Below, one piece after another: positions 33,301-45,924 of a stretch of 64,000 bases of DNA. Position 1 is the stretch's first letter; every line of letters begins with the position of its first letter. Below the pieces are notes generated by a model, which saw nothing but the letters and a program-made list of their open reading frames with translations, had not been told where the DNA came from and did no database searches. This DNA is from Macrobrachium rosenbergii (Eukaryota; Arthropoda; Malacostraca; Decapoda; Palaemonidae). The position numbers and the translations under genes were made by a program. Location: NCBI RefSeq assembly GCF_040412425.1, contig NC_089744.1, forward strand, positions 41,608,599 through 41,672,598, in the 5' to 3' direction.

Positions 33301-36029
33301 TCTGTGGATAGTTTCTTTCCTTGGTTTAGTCATAGTTTTCCCTGTGGATATTTGTATGTTGCCAGTCACCTCCTTTCTTAGAAGACAGGTATTTCTGGTA
33401 AAGGTTCTTCAACTTGGTGACATCTTAGCATTGCAAAGCATTGCAAAAATATAACCTGATAATTAAAGAGCTATAGTTGAGCTTGATGTACAGCCTTTGG
33501 AGATGGTCTCTTTTATTCATGACTTGAAACTATGTAGGGTGTTGACATCATGATGTCAGTGTTAAAGAAGCCAAGCTGGTGTCTTCAGATCCTTATTAAG
33601 ATATAAGAGGACATATCTTGGTCTGGTATTGCTTCTAAAAAACGAGGAAACATGGGTTGCAAGGATAATCCCTAAGTCATCTTGGAGTTTTGGCCTTTGA
33701 AACATACGACAAGGACAACTTCATGTGAGTGGTTATGCAGTGGATGCTTCTGTCCAAGCAAAAGAAGCTAGAAAACTAGATCTTTCCATTTAAAGAAATA
33801 CTCTCTCACTTATATGGTTGACATTAAAAGATTTTCCATCAATGGTAAAATCAGCAGACCTTCAGGACAGGGAGTACAGTACAGTGATTCTCCTTCGCCA
33901 AAGGTTCCGCTTTACATCAGTGTCTAAATGCAAAGATAGGGAGCCTGCTTGCTAGGCTCTGATACTGCATATGAGGGAGCTGTAATTTATTTCGTTGATG
34001 CTAAAGACAGTGTTTGAAGGATTAGAACGTGTGTTTTCTTCTAAGAGGCAATATGTCATTCATGGGACGTAGGTTTCAATCACTATGACACACTTTATAT
34101 CCAAATGGGCACTAAGTTACTATGACATACTTTATATCCAAAGGGGCACTATGGCCTTAGTGTCTGGGTTCTTCAGTTGTAAGTTTTCCCTGAGCAAAGG
34201 CCAGCAAGATAGCCGTAGTCCCGAGGTTCGCTTCAGGAAGAAAGGTTATGGTCATAGATACCTTATTTAGAAGAAAGAAGTTCAGTCTTCAGAATGGTTG
34301 CTCATTTCAGATGACTGCAGATTCCTGTGGTAGTGGTGGTTCACCCCTTGTTTCATTGTTCATGACCATCTTGATTACAAGCTCCCAACATTTTACACTG
34401 CTTTTCCTGATCCAGCATTGTCAGGCAACAATAAACAAGATCTTGAGGTCCAAGAACCTGTTATTGACTAAAGTAGCTCCTTTTGGCCATAGCATGAGAG
34501 GTTTGCTAACCTTCTAAGGCTGCTGACAGCTCTTTCCAGTAGGCTACCCAAGTAGGGAAAGACACTCCAAGACTCCACAGGCAGAGGTACTGTTGGTCTC
34601 ATTCACACAATTTGTTGACCTTCACATTCCCCAGCTGGAACTGAGTGGACCGAATTTGGGTTCTTCAGTAGCACTGAGGTGATCATATCACTTAAGAGAT
34701 GTGGAGGTGAGTGAGTGAGCTTCACATGCTCTTGAGGAACCTTATGCTTAGCAAGGATTGGGAGTTGATGGATCTGCCCCTTACAGCAAAGTTTGTTGCA
34801 GAAACAAACTGGTATGTAAATTAGAAGAAGCTGCAATGCCCTGTTTCCATCCATCACTTTTTCCTTTCTAAGGAAAAGTGTTATAACTTTTTTGTCATAC
34901 AAGTCATTGTAAGGATAATTGGGATGTCAAATTTCTATGGATGACAAACCACTTAAGTTATTCTCATTGTCCAGAAGAAGTTATTTGATTTCTCTCCACT
35001 TGTAAATGCAGTATGATGTTGACCTTAAGCTTATTGAATCGTCACTGTTGTACAGTCAACAGGAGGGTACACATACTTATGGTGAGGCTCGGTTACTCAG
35101 TCAATTTCCATGTTTGTGGTGTGAGTGTTGAAGTTCCAAACAGTTGGTTCTTGCAGTAGCAGTGGAACGGATGCTCTCTCCTCCAGGTAAGGTTTCAGAT
35201 TTCATTGATTCTTCATCCTCAATGCCATATTTATATTCCCCTTTTTCATTATTACATTCTATGGCAAGCATGTTTTATTATTGGACAAGTGCTGTCCTCT
35301 ACTGTTGTAACACTCCTGAAGGTACTGTAGGCAGTATGAGGCCCTCAGCCTGCACTATTTATGGACGGGTTGGATGTAAGAGGCTGACATTGTAACTCAG
35401 CCTTGAAAATACCAACCTCCATGAGTTTTGTAAATATCAAGAGATTTTCCATCAAGTAGAACTCCGTTTTTATTTGGAAGATGAGCTTGGATTTTAGCAT
35501 CTTCTTCCCATCTTATTTGTGAGTTCAGTTCATTATAAGTATGGGTTTGTGAAACAAATTAAATTTTTCAAAAACAGAATTACAGTAACTTTTGTATAAA
35601 CCCATTACATATGAGAGTTCCTTCCTTCCAAACAGGGTTTTTTTTTTTTTTTGCAGCTCATGGATCAGATGACACAAACGTTAATGCTAATGAGTGCTTG
35701 GGACCTGAGGCTCTGCCCAAGCATTCCCAATGGTGGTTTTCCTGTTCTTTTTTTATTTTAAGAGGGATTGAAGTGCTGAGGCAATTTTGTGACCCTGCAG
35801 TTAATGAAATGGGCTCATTTTAAGGTAATGGTTTTGTGTTAAAAAATGTCTGCTATTAATTGTTCAAACTCATTGTTGTTATATTATTATTGTAGTTAGC
35901 CTAGGACTAAATTGCTGTGAAATGCTTTTTATGATAGGATCAAAAAAATACCATTTTAGTTCTAAAGGTGTTACTAAAAGTGATGAAATTTTATTGGGAT
36001 CTTTTGCTAGTAATGAAGTTTCTTTACAG
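30340..36029. other. Old intron sequence with small tandem duplications
   Basis: No gene recognised. A short TIR-like start of another DNA transposon occurs at about 31758 (CAGTAGAGAGCCTCTTATCC). Small tandem duplications are at 32207-32296 (about 58 bp unit), 33268-33350 (about 40 bp unit) and 34083-34152 (about 46 bp unit). The vocabulary of 32700-35400 is less AT-rich and may be very old retroelement sequence, but no domain could be read. A T13 run lies at 35638. Confidence 0.45.
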
Positions 36030-36133
36030 GCTGATAGTGGGAATGAATGGGTAGTCGAAGCTCAGGATCAAGAGGATATGAAAGCATGGCTAACTACTAT
36101 TATTTCTTACTGTTGTGCAAATAACAAAGAACA
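36030..36133 (+). CDS. SH2B/Lnk-type adaptor: next PH-domain exon
   Basis: A 104-bp exon between acceptor TTTCTTTACAG and donor GTAAGT (36134), entering in phase 0 and leaving after two bases of a codon. It gives 34 residues: a strand reading EWVVEAQD and then QEDMKAWLTTI, the C-terminal PH-domain helix with its conserved Trp (SH2B proteins have a VKAWV-type sequence here). Joined to 16498-16599 it completes the PH fold, which supports both exons. The SH2 domain should follow in later exons; none was recognised up to 64000. The phase-2 donor predicts an acceptor in the same phase beyond the window. Confidence 0.75.
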
Positions 36134-36449
36134 GTAAGTAACATACAGTAGTGTAAGTTAACTGATTCAATGGTGATCATGTAGTGCGAGAGTCAAGGTG
36201 TCATGGCATCAAGTGTATAAATACTAATGATATCCTCCCAGCCCTATATTATTACAACTACAGGAGTTAGTTGTCAATAAAGTGAGTTTGGCCAGGTGCT
36301 TTCAACTAGAAGTAAGAATTCTTGGAACTGTTTGTCATATGAAAGTCTCTTATTAATAAAGGGAGCCTCCCTCTCACCACTACATTAGCCTCTTTCACAG
36401 CTCGGGTTGCACCACTTATAGATAATATTCTGATTTTGATATCACATAC

Positions 36450-36640
36450 CCATAATTTCTGTGGCTTAATCTCTGATAGACACCTAAACTGGAAGGCCCA
36501 CATAGCCTGCAGAAAAGGGAAATGCAATAATGCATTAAACTTGATCAATTATCCCACACAAATTGGGGACCTGACAGATTACTCTTGACATGTCTGTTCT
36601 AGGCTATGTATTCCAGATATACAGTTCAGCCAGGGCACTG
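36450..36640 (+). pseudogene. Non-LTR retrotransposon RT fragment
   Basis: A + frame reads FCGLISDRHLNWKAHI, then KCNNALNLIN, and after a stop and shift IYSSARAL. This matches the late RT region of jockey/CR1-like elements (LGLxFDxxLxWxxHI ... ALNLL ... VYSSARP). It is about 60 codons long, without catalytic core. Confidence 0.6.
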
Positions 36641-36776
36641 CCCCCCCCTCCTTGAAAAATAATGACAAGATAATAATATTGAAGATTTAGATAATAATAA
36701 ATGAGAAATATAAAAATATACAAATATTTTTATAATGTATATATATATAATATATACATATATAGGTATACATAAT

Positions 36777-36864
<88 letters not shown>

Positions 36865-36866
<2 letters not shown>

Positions 36867-36970
36867 GAAAAATGTTGCCCTCCCATGAAATTTTTATGGA
36901 TCTGCTAGTGCAGTATGTACAAAATTGTACACATACACTTAATATTTTTAGCATAATTATCCAAATATTA
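36865..36970 (+). repeat. Flank unit, first copy
   Basis: From ATGAAAAATGTTGCCCTCCC to AGCATAATTATCCAAATATT. Its partner at 45721-45830, on the other side of DIRS copy 2, is over 90% identical by eye and in the same orientation. Both are preceded by TA repeats. Confidence 0.9.
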
Positions 36971-36985
36971 TATATACATAATATG

Positions 36986-37642
<657 letters not shown>

Positions 37643-37645
<3 letters not shown>

Positions 37646-38125
37646 GGATTTTGACAGAGGAAAAATCTATTTCTGAGAAGGTCCCGTGTCACCCGGTGAA
37701 ATTCCATTACAGCACAATTTCTAGGTATAACAATGCTAGATATACCAGAGAAAAAGAGCTTTCAGGAAAGCTGGGGTTACTACCCCAGTCGACCGTCTTT
37801 TAGAAGACGTCGGTATAATGAAGGGTGAGTGAAATACCACTACCACGGAAATATACTCGAAAGATCTCTCCTTATCAAAACCCCGTAAAGAGCGGTGAGC
37901 CGTTACAGCCCCACACTCAACACCCGCCAGGACGGCGACACCAGCGCCACCTACTTCATTCCATGCTAGCACTAACCCCAGACTTGGCATGTGCAAAAAG
38001 GGGAGGGAGTACTAGACTAGACAGGGAGGGTCACCGGGTGACACGGGACCTTCCTCAGAAATAGATTTTTCCTCTGTCAAAATCCCTTTTCTGAGTCCAG
38101 TCCCGTGTCAGCCGGTGAAATAGTG
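37643..38125 (-). repeat. 3' inverted repeat and internal complementary region of copy 2
   Basis: 37643-37968 is the inverse of 45412-45707 (shared GACGTCGGTATAATGAAGGG, GAGTGAAATACCACTACCAC, GACACCAGCGCCACCTACTT). The complementary region contains GGTCACCGGGTGACACGGGA, the inverse of the left terminus, and CTGAGTCCAGTCCCGTGTCA, the inverse of the right terminus. Confidence 0.9.
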
Positions 38126-38689
38126 ATAGAGAATCATGCCAAGACTGCTACTACTGGAAAACAAGGGGGGGTAACCTGAAGAAAAGGCAAAATTGTAACG
38201 AAAATAATTTTAATTAAAGAATCTCTTCCATGAAGCAAGAATACTTAAAAGTAAGGCAACTTAACTTTAAGGCACACCAATAAACTTAACACTACCAAAC
38301 ACTGGAGGTCTCCTGACTGATGGGTAGAAAACCTCAAAAATCTTAAAATTACTTAAAAGTAGTGAAACATGAAATGTGCACAGAACAAGAAATACAACTT
38401 TAAAACTATATATGTAAACTTAGGCTTAAACATGTAAGAGGCAAGACTAATGAAAATAACACACAATTATCCGAGTGCGTGGAGCCAACAAAAACTGTCC
38501 AGTACCCCAAACGAAACAATTATGGCTAATCAGGTTACAGTTTTCCATCATAAAACACAAACATATCAATATGAAGAGCTAGGCAGTGAGGCATAAACTA
38601 CCAGGAAAACAAGCAGAGAAGCAAATGAGGTAGGCGGGCGGGGAAAAGGAAAGGATATAATTATTTAATGTGGGAGATGACACTTCCCA
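38126..38689. other. 3' non-coding part of DIRS copy 2
   Basis: AT-rich, non-coding, between complementary region and recombinase, as in copy 1. No further structure seen. Confidence 0.5.
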
Positions 38690-39480
38690 CTGCTACAGTA
38701 GAATATTTCAGGGCTTCGAGTGATTTTAAATAGTGGCGTTTAAACACTAGAGGTGATTTCAACCCGTATATTTTGATAACTCTGAAAAGTCCATATTATG
38801 AAAATAATTAGTAGAAGTAGCCACTGCTCTAATATCATGAACTTTAGGAACTGAGTCTGGGTTGGCTTGTTTAATGAAATACAGAATCTGTTGTCTTATA
38901 CCATTAAGGGAAAGAGTACCACCTTTCTCCCTGATAAAAAAGAGGACCCGACTTACTCTGTGGAGTTCTTGAGAGATAAGATTTAAGTGTATGGACTGGA
39001 CATAAAGATTGATCTTGAGGAAGGGCACCACCTTCCAGGGAGACCACCTGTCCTGTGGGTCTTCGTTTTTAGCTAAAAACTAGGGTCAGGGGAGAGGAGG
39101 ACTTCTCCGGATGGGAGGAAGTTAACAAAATTATCACCTCTAGTGAGAGCTGACAGCTCTGAAATTCTAGCACCTGAAGCCAAACTAAGTAAAAATAAGG
39201 TTTTCCTTAACAGATCTTGATAAGAGCAATTTAAGTTATCCAACTCTGACGCTAATTTAAGGACGTCATTGAGAAACCAAGTAACCGAATGTGGACGTGA
39301 TACTGGTCTCAGACGAGCACATGCTCTGGGGATGGATGAAAAATAAGAATCTGTAAGGTCAATTTTAAAGCCGTAAAGAAATACTTTCTTCAATGCTGAC
39401 TTGACTGTGGTAATAGTGGCCGGAGCCAGGCCTTTCTCAAACAGTGACCTAAAGAAGGAAACTCCTAAATTAGTCGTCAT
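38690..39480 (-). pseudogene. Tyrosine recombinase of DIRS copy 2
   Basis: The frame 39480-39073 holds the N-terminal part with SLASGARISELSAL (first Arg) and FLPSGEVLLSPD. The C-terminal part continues in another frame at 39031-38759 with HDIRAVATSTNYF, and after one more shift KRHYLKSLEAL with the nucleophile Tyr. The frame is open at the place where copy 1 is broken and broken where copy 1 is open, so lesions arose independently after insertion or in different lineages. Confidence 0.82.
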
Positions 39481-39570
39481 AATTTTGGCTTCAGATGCTT
39501 TTCAGGAAGGAGGCTAACTTTTTGATTGCTGAGTCATATTGCCTAATAGTAGAATCTCTTTTATCTGATT

Positions 39571-41560
39571 CTAAAAACAGAGTGTTGACAGGGTCAATGT
39601 TTGCTCCTTTTGAGCTGCGAACTTTATAAAGTCCATAAAGCTAGGGCATCTTGAATCCTTGAGGAAGCTGACACAGTCTTGGTTTGTACTGTCTGGGTCA
39701 GAATGGGCTTGGGAATCCGAAGACTCCATAAGCCCAGTTCCTGAAGGAGAGGGAACCAATTGCTCTTCGGCCAATAGGGGCTACCAGAGCTGGTTGACCT
39801 TTGAATGTCCTTAGTTTGTGTAAAACTTTCAGCAGCAAATTTATTGGAGGGAACAGATAAATTCTCTCCCAACTGTTCCAATCTACTGTCATTGCGTCTG
39901 TGGCGAACGCCTGAGGGTCCAGGTTGGGGGCTACGTAACAGGGGAGCTTGAAGTTGCTCTCTGTTGCGAACAGATCCACTTGGAGTCCCGGGACCCGGCG
40001 GCAAATCCACTGAAAAGATTCCGCGTCCAGGGACCACTCCGTCTCCAACGGAGTAGTCCTGGACAGAGAATCCGCCACCACGTTCCGGACGCCTGCCAGG
40101 TGGGTGGCTGACAGGTGCCAACCGTGCTTGTTCGCCAGGAGAAGATAGCTACCATTACTTGGTTTACTCGACCTGATTTGGAGCCGCCCTGTTGATGCAA
40201 TGAACCACCACTGCGCTGTCTAGCACCAACCTGATATGAATCCGATTGGGGGGCGGATTTTCTTCAGCGTCAGAAAGACCGCCATGGCTTCCAGGGTGTT
40301 TATATGGAACTGCTGAAACATTGTGGACCACGTTCCCTGTACTTTTTGTTTTGGTGAATATCCCCCCCAGCCGCTTAGAGAAGCGTCTGTGTGGATAACT
40401 AGTGCCGGAGGGGGAAACTGAAGTGGGACTGTTTTGGACAGGCCCTTGACTGTGGTCCAAGGCCGAAGCCTTGTCTTTAAGATCCGAGGGATAGAGGAGA
40501 CCCTGTCCCTGAGCTTGGTGTTTGCTCGGCTCCGCCACACCCTGTTTATGTCCTTTAACTTGGCTTTCAAGAGCAGGTCTGTTACTGAAGCAAACTGGAG
40601 AGACCCGAGGACCCTTTCCTGGGACCGGCGGGATGCTGACTGATTTTTGAGAAACCTCTTGGTGAGAGACTCTATCTCTTTCCTCTTGGAAGGAGGGAGA
40701 GACAACGTGTGGGAGGACAGGTCCCACTGAAGACCCAGCCATTGAAACCGAGACTCCGGAGTCAGGCGGGACTTCTCCCTGTTCAGCTGAAAACCCAATG
40801 ACTCTAGGAAATTGGTGACTATGGACGTGGCTTTCTGACACTCCGGCACAGTTGGAGCCCAGATTATCCAGTCGTCCAGGTACGCTGCTAGGGAGATTCC
40901 TTGGGACCGGAGCTGCTGTACTACCGTATCCGCCAGCTTGGTGAATATCCTGGGTGCAATGTTCAGACCGAAGGGCATGACCCTGAAGGAGTAGGCTTGG
41001 TTCCCGAGTCTGAAACCGAGGAACTGAGAGAAGTTCCGCGCAACTGGGACGTGATAATAAGCGTCTGAAAGACCGATAGAGGTGGTGACGGCTCCACGCG
41101 GAAGTAGAGTCCGGACCTGAGCTACCGTAAGCATGCGAAACTTGTCGCATTTTATGTAGAGATTTAGACGCGACAGATCCAGGATCACTCTTAGCTGATC
41201 GGAGCCTTTTTTGGGAACAGTGAATAGCCTGCCTTGAAATTTTAGGTGCCTTGCTTTCTTTATTGCTCGTTTGTTGAGCAATCCTTTTACATAATCCTGT
41301 AGGATTGATGTGGGTGGCTGGTAAAATCTGTTTGGAGGAGGATTCTTGATCCAGCTCCACCCCAGTCCCTTGGACACAATGCTGTGTGCCCAAGGGCTGA
41401 AGGTCCACTGGTCCCTGAACCAATACAGGCGACCGCCTACCTGCGTTTTCTCAGTGGGAGGGAGCGGGTTTGTTCCCTCTACCACGTCCTCTCCCCCTTG
41501 GGGTGGTGTTGGATTTTCCTCTGTAGGGGGCCTTGCCCCTTCCTCCCCTTGCCACCCTGT
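39571..41560 (-). pseudogene. Reverse transcriptase/RNase H and C-terminal region of DIRS copy 2
   Basis: One frame runs from 41995 to 40220 with RT motifs RVILDLSRLN, TTSIGLSDAYYHVP, FRVMPFGLNIAP and AAYLDDWI. In motif A the catalytic Asp is Gly, so the RT is inactive. RNase H HTDASLSGWGGY and EAMAVFL follow, then a -1 shift at a C6 run (CCCCCCA, about 40250) into HIRLVLDSAVVVHCIN, then another change before GGSKSGRVNQ. Further frames give MVADSLSR, VDLFATESN and LPCYVAPNLDPQ (40081-39698). The RNase H break lies at the same codons as in copy 1. Confidence 0.86.
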
Positions 41561-43467
41561 TGAGGCCGTGAAAAAATCCACGGCCTTCATATGTAGGGTT
41601 GTATGCTGGTGAGGATACATAGGAGGCGCCGCTGGTTGAACCAAAACATACTGCTGGGGTTGGGACTTAGAGGTAGATGGCTGGGCCACTGCCGAGACCG
41701 GGGACGGCTTGAACCATCGCCTGATGAGGCCTCTTATGCCTCCTGAACCTTTTTTCCTCCTCTCGTCTGGGGCCGGCCGATTCTGGGGTCTTGCGCTTAT
41801 AAGTGGGAATTCCCCACGGAGCGCGAAGACTCTGATTGGCCCGTGTAGCCTCGGACATGACGGATGTAACCTCTCCTTCAGGGAAGAGGTTAGGTCCCCA
41901 GATTGAACTTTTAATGAGCTTGTTAGGCTCGTGGCGGATTGTAGCGTCAGCAAAAATAAATTTTCTACATTCCAGCCTAGCCATAACAAACTCATGCAAG
42001 TCTAACTGGAAGGTCGCCAGGAAAGACTTAGCCAGGACCTGGAAAAAGGGCTCGTCCGAGCCGGAGACGGCAGTAGCCTCAGTAAGACAGCCGGAGCTCA
42101 AGGACCGGGCTAACTTAGTCCGGGTCTCAAACTCCGCCTTTAACAATGATTCCGGCAGCTTAGGAGTTGCTCGCTAAACTGCGTGGAAGCGCAAAGAGGG
42201 TCCAGCTTGCCTACAGTGAAAGTGGACGGGGCGTCCACCCAGAACTCGTTACTTCCTGGGAATACCAGGGAAGTAGGGTCTGTTTCCCTCAATTGAGGAA
42301 AGGGGTTCCCATCAAAGGCATGCTCGGGTCGTGGCCAGAGCAATTTTATCCATACAAGGAGTGGGAAGATCTTCTCCCAGGGTGAACATCGTGAAATTGC
42401 CCTTGAAAGGGGTCAATTTTGTGTTCACTGCCTGCCACTCCGTCAGAGTGCGTGGGAGAGCCGACTGGGCTTGGTCTCTAGGGATGATGACAGTTTCCTA
42501 GGAACCTTGTCTGACCAATCCAGGCTTCTTCCGGTAAGCCTCACGAAGCCAGGATAAGGGGGCAAGAGATCGGGGGAAGAACTCCAACTCCTCCAACCGT
42601 CTCGTGCCCAGACCGCCTAAGGTGAGTTTGCCATCATGTTGGATGGCCCGAGTGCGAAACGCCAAGGGTTTCCGACATCAAAGCGGGGAGGTCCGCAGTG
42701 TCGGGGATAGAGTACTGCGGTTCAGCTTTAGGTTGGCGAGCCAAACCTTCCAGTACACTGTCATAAGTGGCAAACTTTTCTGAGATCTTCTCAAATCTCG
42801 AGTCTAGATCCTCCGTGAACTGTTTGTACAGTTCAGTGGCCAGGGCTTGTGCGTCAAAAAGAGGCTGGGGAGGAGGGCTTGGTTTTGCAGCCCTCTTACT
42901 CGCGCCCTTGCCGGAGGAGCTAGACTTACTCCCGGAGGCTACTGGTCCTGGGACCTTAGCCTTCGACGGGGGGAAGGGCAATGCCTTCTTAGAAGTCGAG
43001 GACTTATAGCCCTTCGCCTTCCATGAAGTCTTCAACTTGGGGATAGCAGACAGAGCTCTATCACCCAAAGAAGAAGACTTCACAAAACCTGAAAAAGATG
43101 ACATAGATGAATCAGGGAGTTAAACAAAGAGGGGCCCGCCCAAACCTCCTCACTTACCTCTCCACTTACCACCTGGTCCTGCTCCGTATTCATAGGTTCC
43201 AAGTCGAGATTTAGTGCGGCAACATCCTCCGAGACCTCGGCGTACAAAATGTCCACTTGAGGTGGCTGGGTCGCATCGAGGATCTGCTGGATAATAGGGG
43301 TGGCAAGTTCTTCTCCGAACTGCTGGCGGCCACCCGTGCGCCGGGGTAAAGCAGATCCCTCAACCTGGCGTCGAGGACGTAGGGCTTCCCGACGGAACAT
43401 TTCTGCCGAACCCAGCCACCCAGGCCCGGAGGGATTCCAAGGCAGACTTCTTGGAATTTTCATCCGC
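41561..43467 (-). pseudogene. Gag-like gene of DIRS copy 2, exon downstream of the intron
   Basis: Pieces in at least three frames (43463-43080, 43104-42634, 42343-42140, 42146-41667) align in order with copy 1 gag: LDLEPMNTEQDQ, KTSWKAKGYKS, LRETDPTSLVFPG, KFIFADATIRHEPNKLIKSS, KRKTPESAGP. It is broken by several frameshifts. The last gag frame relates to the RT frame by +1, as in copy 1. Confidence 0.75.
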
Positions 43468-43572
43468 CTGCAAGGAAACCTGTGGTTAGTCAGGAATGCA
43501 AAGACCGACGGAAGATATAATCAACGTAACGTATGAGGAGCATGGACCGGAGGAAAGAAGACTTTCACTTAC
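43468..43572 (-). other. Spliceosomal intron inside DIRS copy 2 gag, 105 bp
   Basis: Minus-strand donor GTAAGT and acceptor TTTCCTTGCAG, phase 0, at the same codon boundary as 23865-23992 in copy 1. Confidence 0.75.
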
Positions 43573-43742
43573 CGACTCGTCTTGGATGGTTGAGGAGAGA
43601 GCGAAGCAAACCTCACAGCCATCGGGGTGCCAAACAACCAGGTCGTCTAGCCGGACCGCACAACCCGCGTGGGTCCGGCACACTACGTGCCCGTAGGGTT
43701 GTTGAAGGGAGGCGGTACACCCGGCTCCTCACAACGAACAGT
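43573..43742 (-). pseudogene. Cys/His-rich (putative Zn-finger) exon of DIRS copy 2 gag
   Basis: Matches the 57-codon exon of copy 1: CEEPG, HVVCRTHAGC, VVWHPDGCEVC. One base is missing after CEEPG, shifting the start relative to the rest. Preceded by the acceptor TACCTTTACAG. The exon length of 170 against 171 shows the single-base loss. Confidence 0.65.
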
Positions 43743-45411
43743 CTGTAAAGGTAACAGTACATGAACCTCACACTCTAAGCAAAATAAAGCCGGCAAGGCG
43801 GGAAACTCAACTACAACCGGAATACTCCGGTGTAGAAGAACTACCAAATAAAAATTGGGCCAATAAGCTTTAAATGCAACGAGTGGAAGTTTAAGATTCA
43901 TACCCCGGAGGACTCGGGAATGAAGGAACGAGAAACCAGGAACCAACCATAAGGGCTGCCAGAAAAATAACGCGGAGCCCCAGGTGTGGGACCGAATCAC
44001 GTAAATGGTAAAACAAAATAATAATAATAATAACAATAAATTATAATAATAATAACAATAAACAAAATTAATAATGATGGTAAACTCCTCCGGTCTGAAT
44101 ACTAGCATTACATGGAACCATCTCACACCTATCTCCCGCCGGAGAAGCAAATGGGTAAAGGAACAATGTTCATAATATACGGCGGGCCACACCTAAACCC
44201 AAACTCGCAGGCCGATGGGGAGACGAGAGGCGAGACAGGATCCGAACACGCTCGAGCAAACAAACCACCCACCCCACCACAGCGAAGCTGGGGACGTATG
44301 GGAGGGAGCGAATCTCTCAACCAATAGGAGAAGTCCCTGACTCGGAGAAAACGCCATCTAGCGTCACCCCGCACGAGTCGCAAGGCTGAGGGGGTAGTGG
44401 AGAGGAGTAGGCTACCAGAAGGGAGAGGAGACAAGGAGAACATGATACCCGCTCAACTGCAACCTTCCTTCCCAAGGAACTTGGAAGGGAAGCCTACTCC
44501 AGGGAGCTACACAGCCCAAAGCCCAACATCTCCAAGGCGTAGCCTAATAAATCCAAACCTAGCATAGGTTAGGAGGGAGAGGGGTGCAAAAGGAGAGGAG
44601 TAACCAACAGGGAGAGAAAAATTTTGTGCCGAGAGCCAGCAGGAACGAGCAGGGGATAAGAAGGCGACTAGCCTAGAGGAACACATCCAAAGAACTCGAT
44701 TCCTCCGAAATTGGGGGAAGAGGACTAAGGGGCTCACTCTGACCCACAAAAACGGACCCTGAGGAACAGCAACAAAACTCCCTCAACCTGATCTCCGCAC
44801 CCAGGGCAAGGGATGGAGCCACACTCCACAAAACCATCATAGAAAATAAAATTACGTTCAACAGGAAGTGTAGCCTACCACGAGAGTAATTCAAAATATT
44901 TATAGGGCTCATCAGAGGCAAACTACACAACCAAAAACAAATAAAACTAAAAACATTAACTCAATTTAAGAGCACCATCTTCAAGAATAACATAATAGCC
45001 TATGAGACTAAAAAAAGGAACCCAACCTGGGGGTACAGGATGGGGGCAACCCTATGCAAAACAAAAAATAAAGTGGAGGAGAGCCACCGCACGGAACCAC
45101 CAGGAAGGAATTCAAGGGCAAAAATCTAAATATATATATAGCGACTGGGAGAAAACTCCCAACCGAAAGAACAGAAGGAGTCGCCCGCGCCGCCATGGCT
45201 GATAGGGGACGCTGTGGGCATCATAATAAGATCTCAATATTTATGAAAATACGAGACCAAAACAGCCAAAATAGATCAAAAGCCCCACAAGAAGATGGTA
45301 CTTAACTTAGAGATGGAAAAGGTGCTCAAGCCATCGTAGATGAAGAAAAAAAATAAATCCAAAACAGGGACGAGCACACAAAAGAAGCGAACGTATCACG
45401 TGCTAGAAAAT
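43743..45411. other. 5' leader of DIRS copy 2
   Basis: Non-coding leader, with an imperfect AAT/ATA run at 44018-44070 and a block CACAAGAAGATGGTACTTAA (45288) shared with copy 1. No exon could be assigned. Confidence 0.5.
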
Positions 45412-45707
45412 GGAATGAAGTAGGTGGCGCTGGTGTCGCCGTCCTGGCGGGTGTTGAGTGTGGGAGCTGTAACGGCTCACCGCTCTTTACGGGGTTTTGA
45501 TAAGGAGAGATCTTTCAAGTATATTTCCGTGGTAGTGGTATTTCACTCACCCTTCATTATACCGACGTCTTCTAAAGATTTCGACTGGGGGTAAGTAACC
45601 CCAGCTTTCCTGAAAGCTCTTTTTCTCTGGTATATCTAGCATTGTTATACCTAGAAATTCGTGCTGTAATGGAATTTCACCGGCTGACACGGGACTGGAC
45701 TCAGAAA
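45412..45707 (-). repeat. 5' terminal inverted repeat of DIRS copy 2
   Basis: Inverse of 37643-37968, ending GACTGGACTCAGAAA directly at TA repeats. Confidence 0.9.
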
Positions 45708-45720
45708 TATATATATATGT

Positions 45721-45830
45721 ATGAAAAATGTTGCCCCCCCCCTCATGAAATTTTTCTGGATCTGCTATTGCAGTATGTACAAAGTTGTACACATACACTT
45801 AAAATTTTTAGCATAATTATCCAAAATATA
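45721..45830 (+). repeat. Flank unit, second copy
   Basis: Direct repeat of 36865-36970 immediately downstream of DIRS copy 2 and a short TA run (45708-45719). It differs mainly by a longer C run. Confidence 0.9.
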
Positions 45831-45924
45831 ATCAACAATGAGTGTAAAGTTTTGAAACTTATAGTGAAAGCAATTTAGTTAAAATTGTCATTATTTTTAA
45901 TGAACCCAATTATAGAATATTAAT

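Larger units (their letters stand above)
16600..36029 (+). other. Host intron, 19.4 kb, filled with mobile elements
   Basis: Bounded by donor GTAAGT at 16600 and acceptor TTTACAG ending at 36029, both phase 0. It holds DIRS copy 1 (antisense to the host gene), a MITE, a pogo/Tigger-like remnant and several small tandem duplications. The assignment as one intron follows from the two exons encoding adjacent parts of one PH domain. Confidence 0.7.
37643..45707 (-). mobile_element. DIRS retrotransposon, copy 2 (same family as copy 1)
   Basis: An 8.07-kb minus-strand element inserted in a TA microsatellite. Inverted repeats are at 37643-37968 and 45412-45707, and the internal complementary region is at about 38025-38125 (junction AATCCCTTTTCTGAGTCC). 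Gene order equals copy 1: Zn-finger exon, intron, gag, RT/RNase H with C-terminal region, recombinase. Proteins are similar to copy 1 but clearly diverged, and most disabling lesions differ between the two. Confidence 0.92.

Noticed and set aside
35611..35823. Plus-strand frame after a poly-T tract and CAG, just upstream of the second PH exon
   Set aside because: Looks like an acceptor followed by coding sequence, but no consensus donor follows and the residues do not fit between the two PH exons, which already join in phase.
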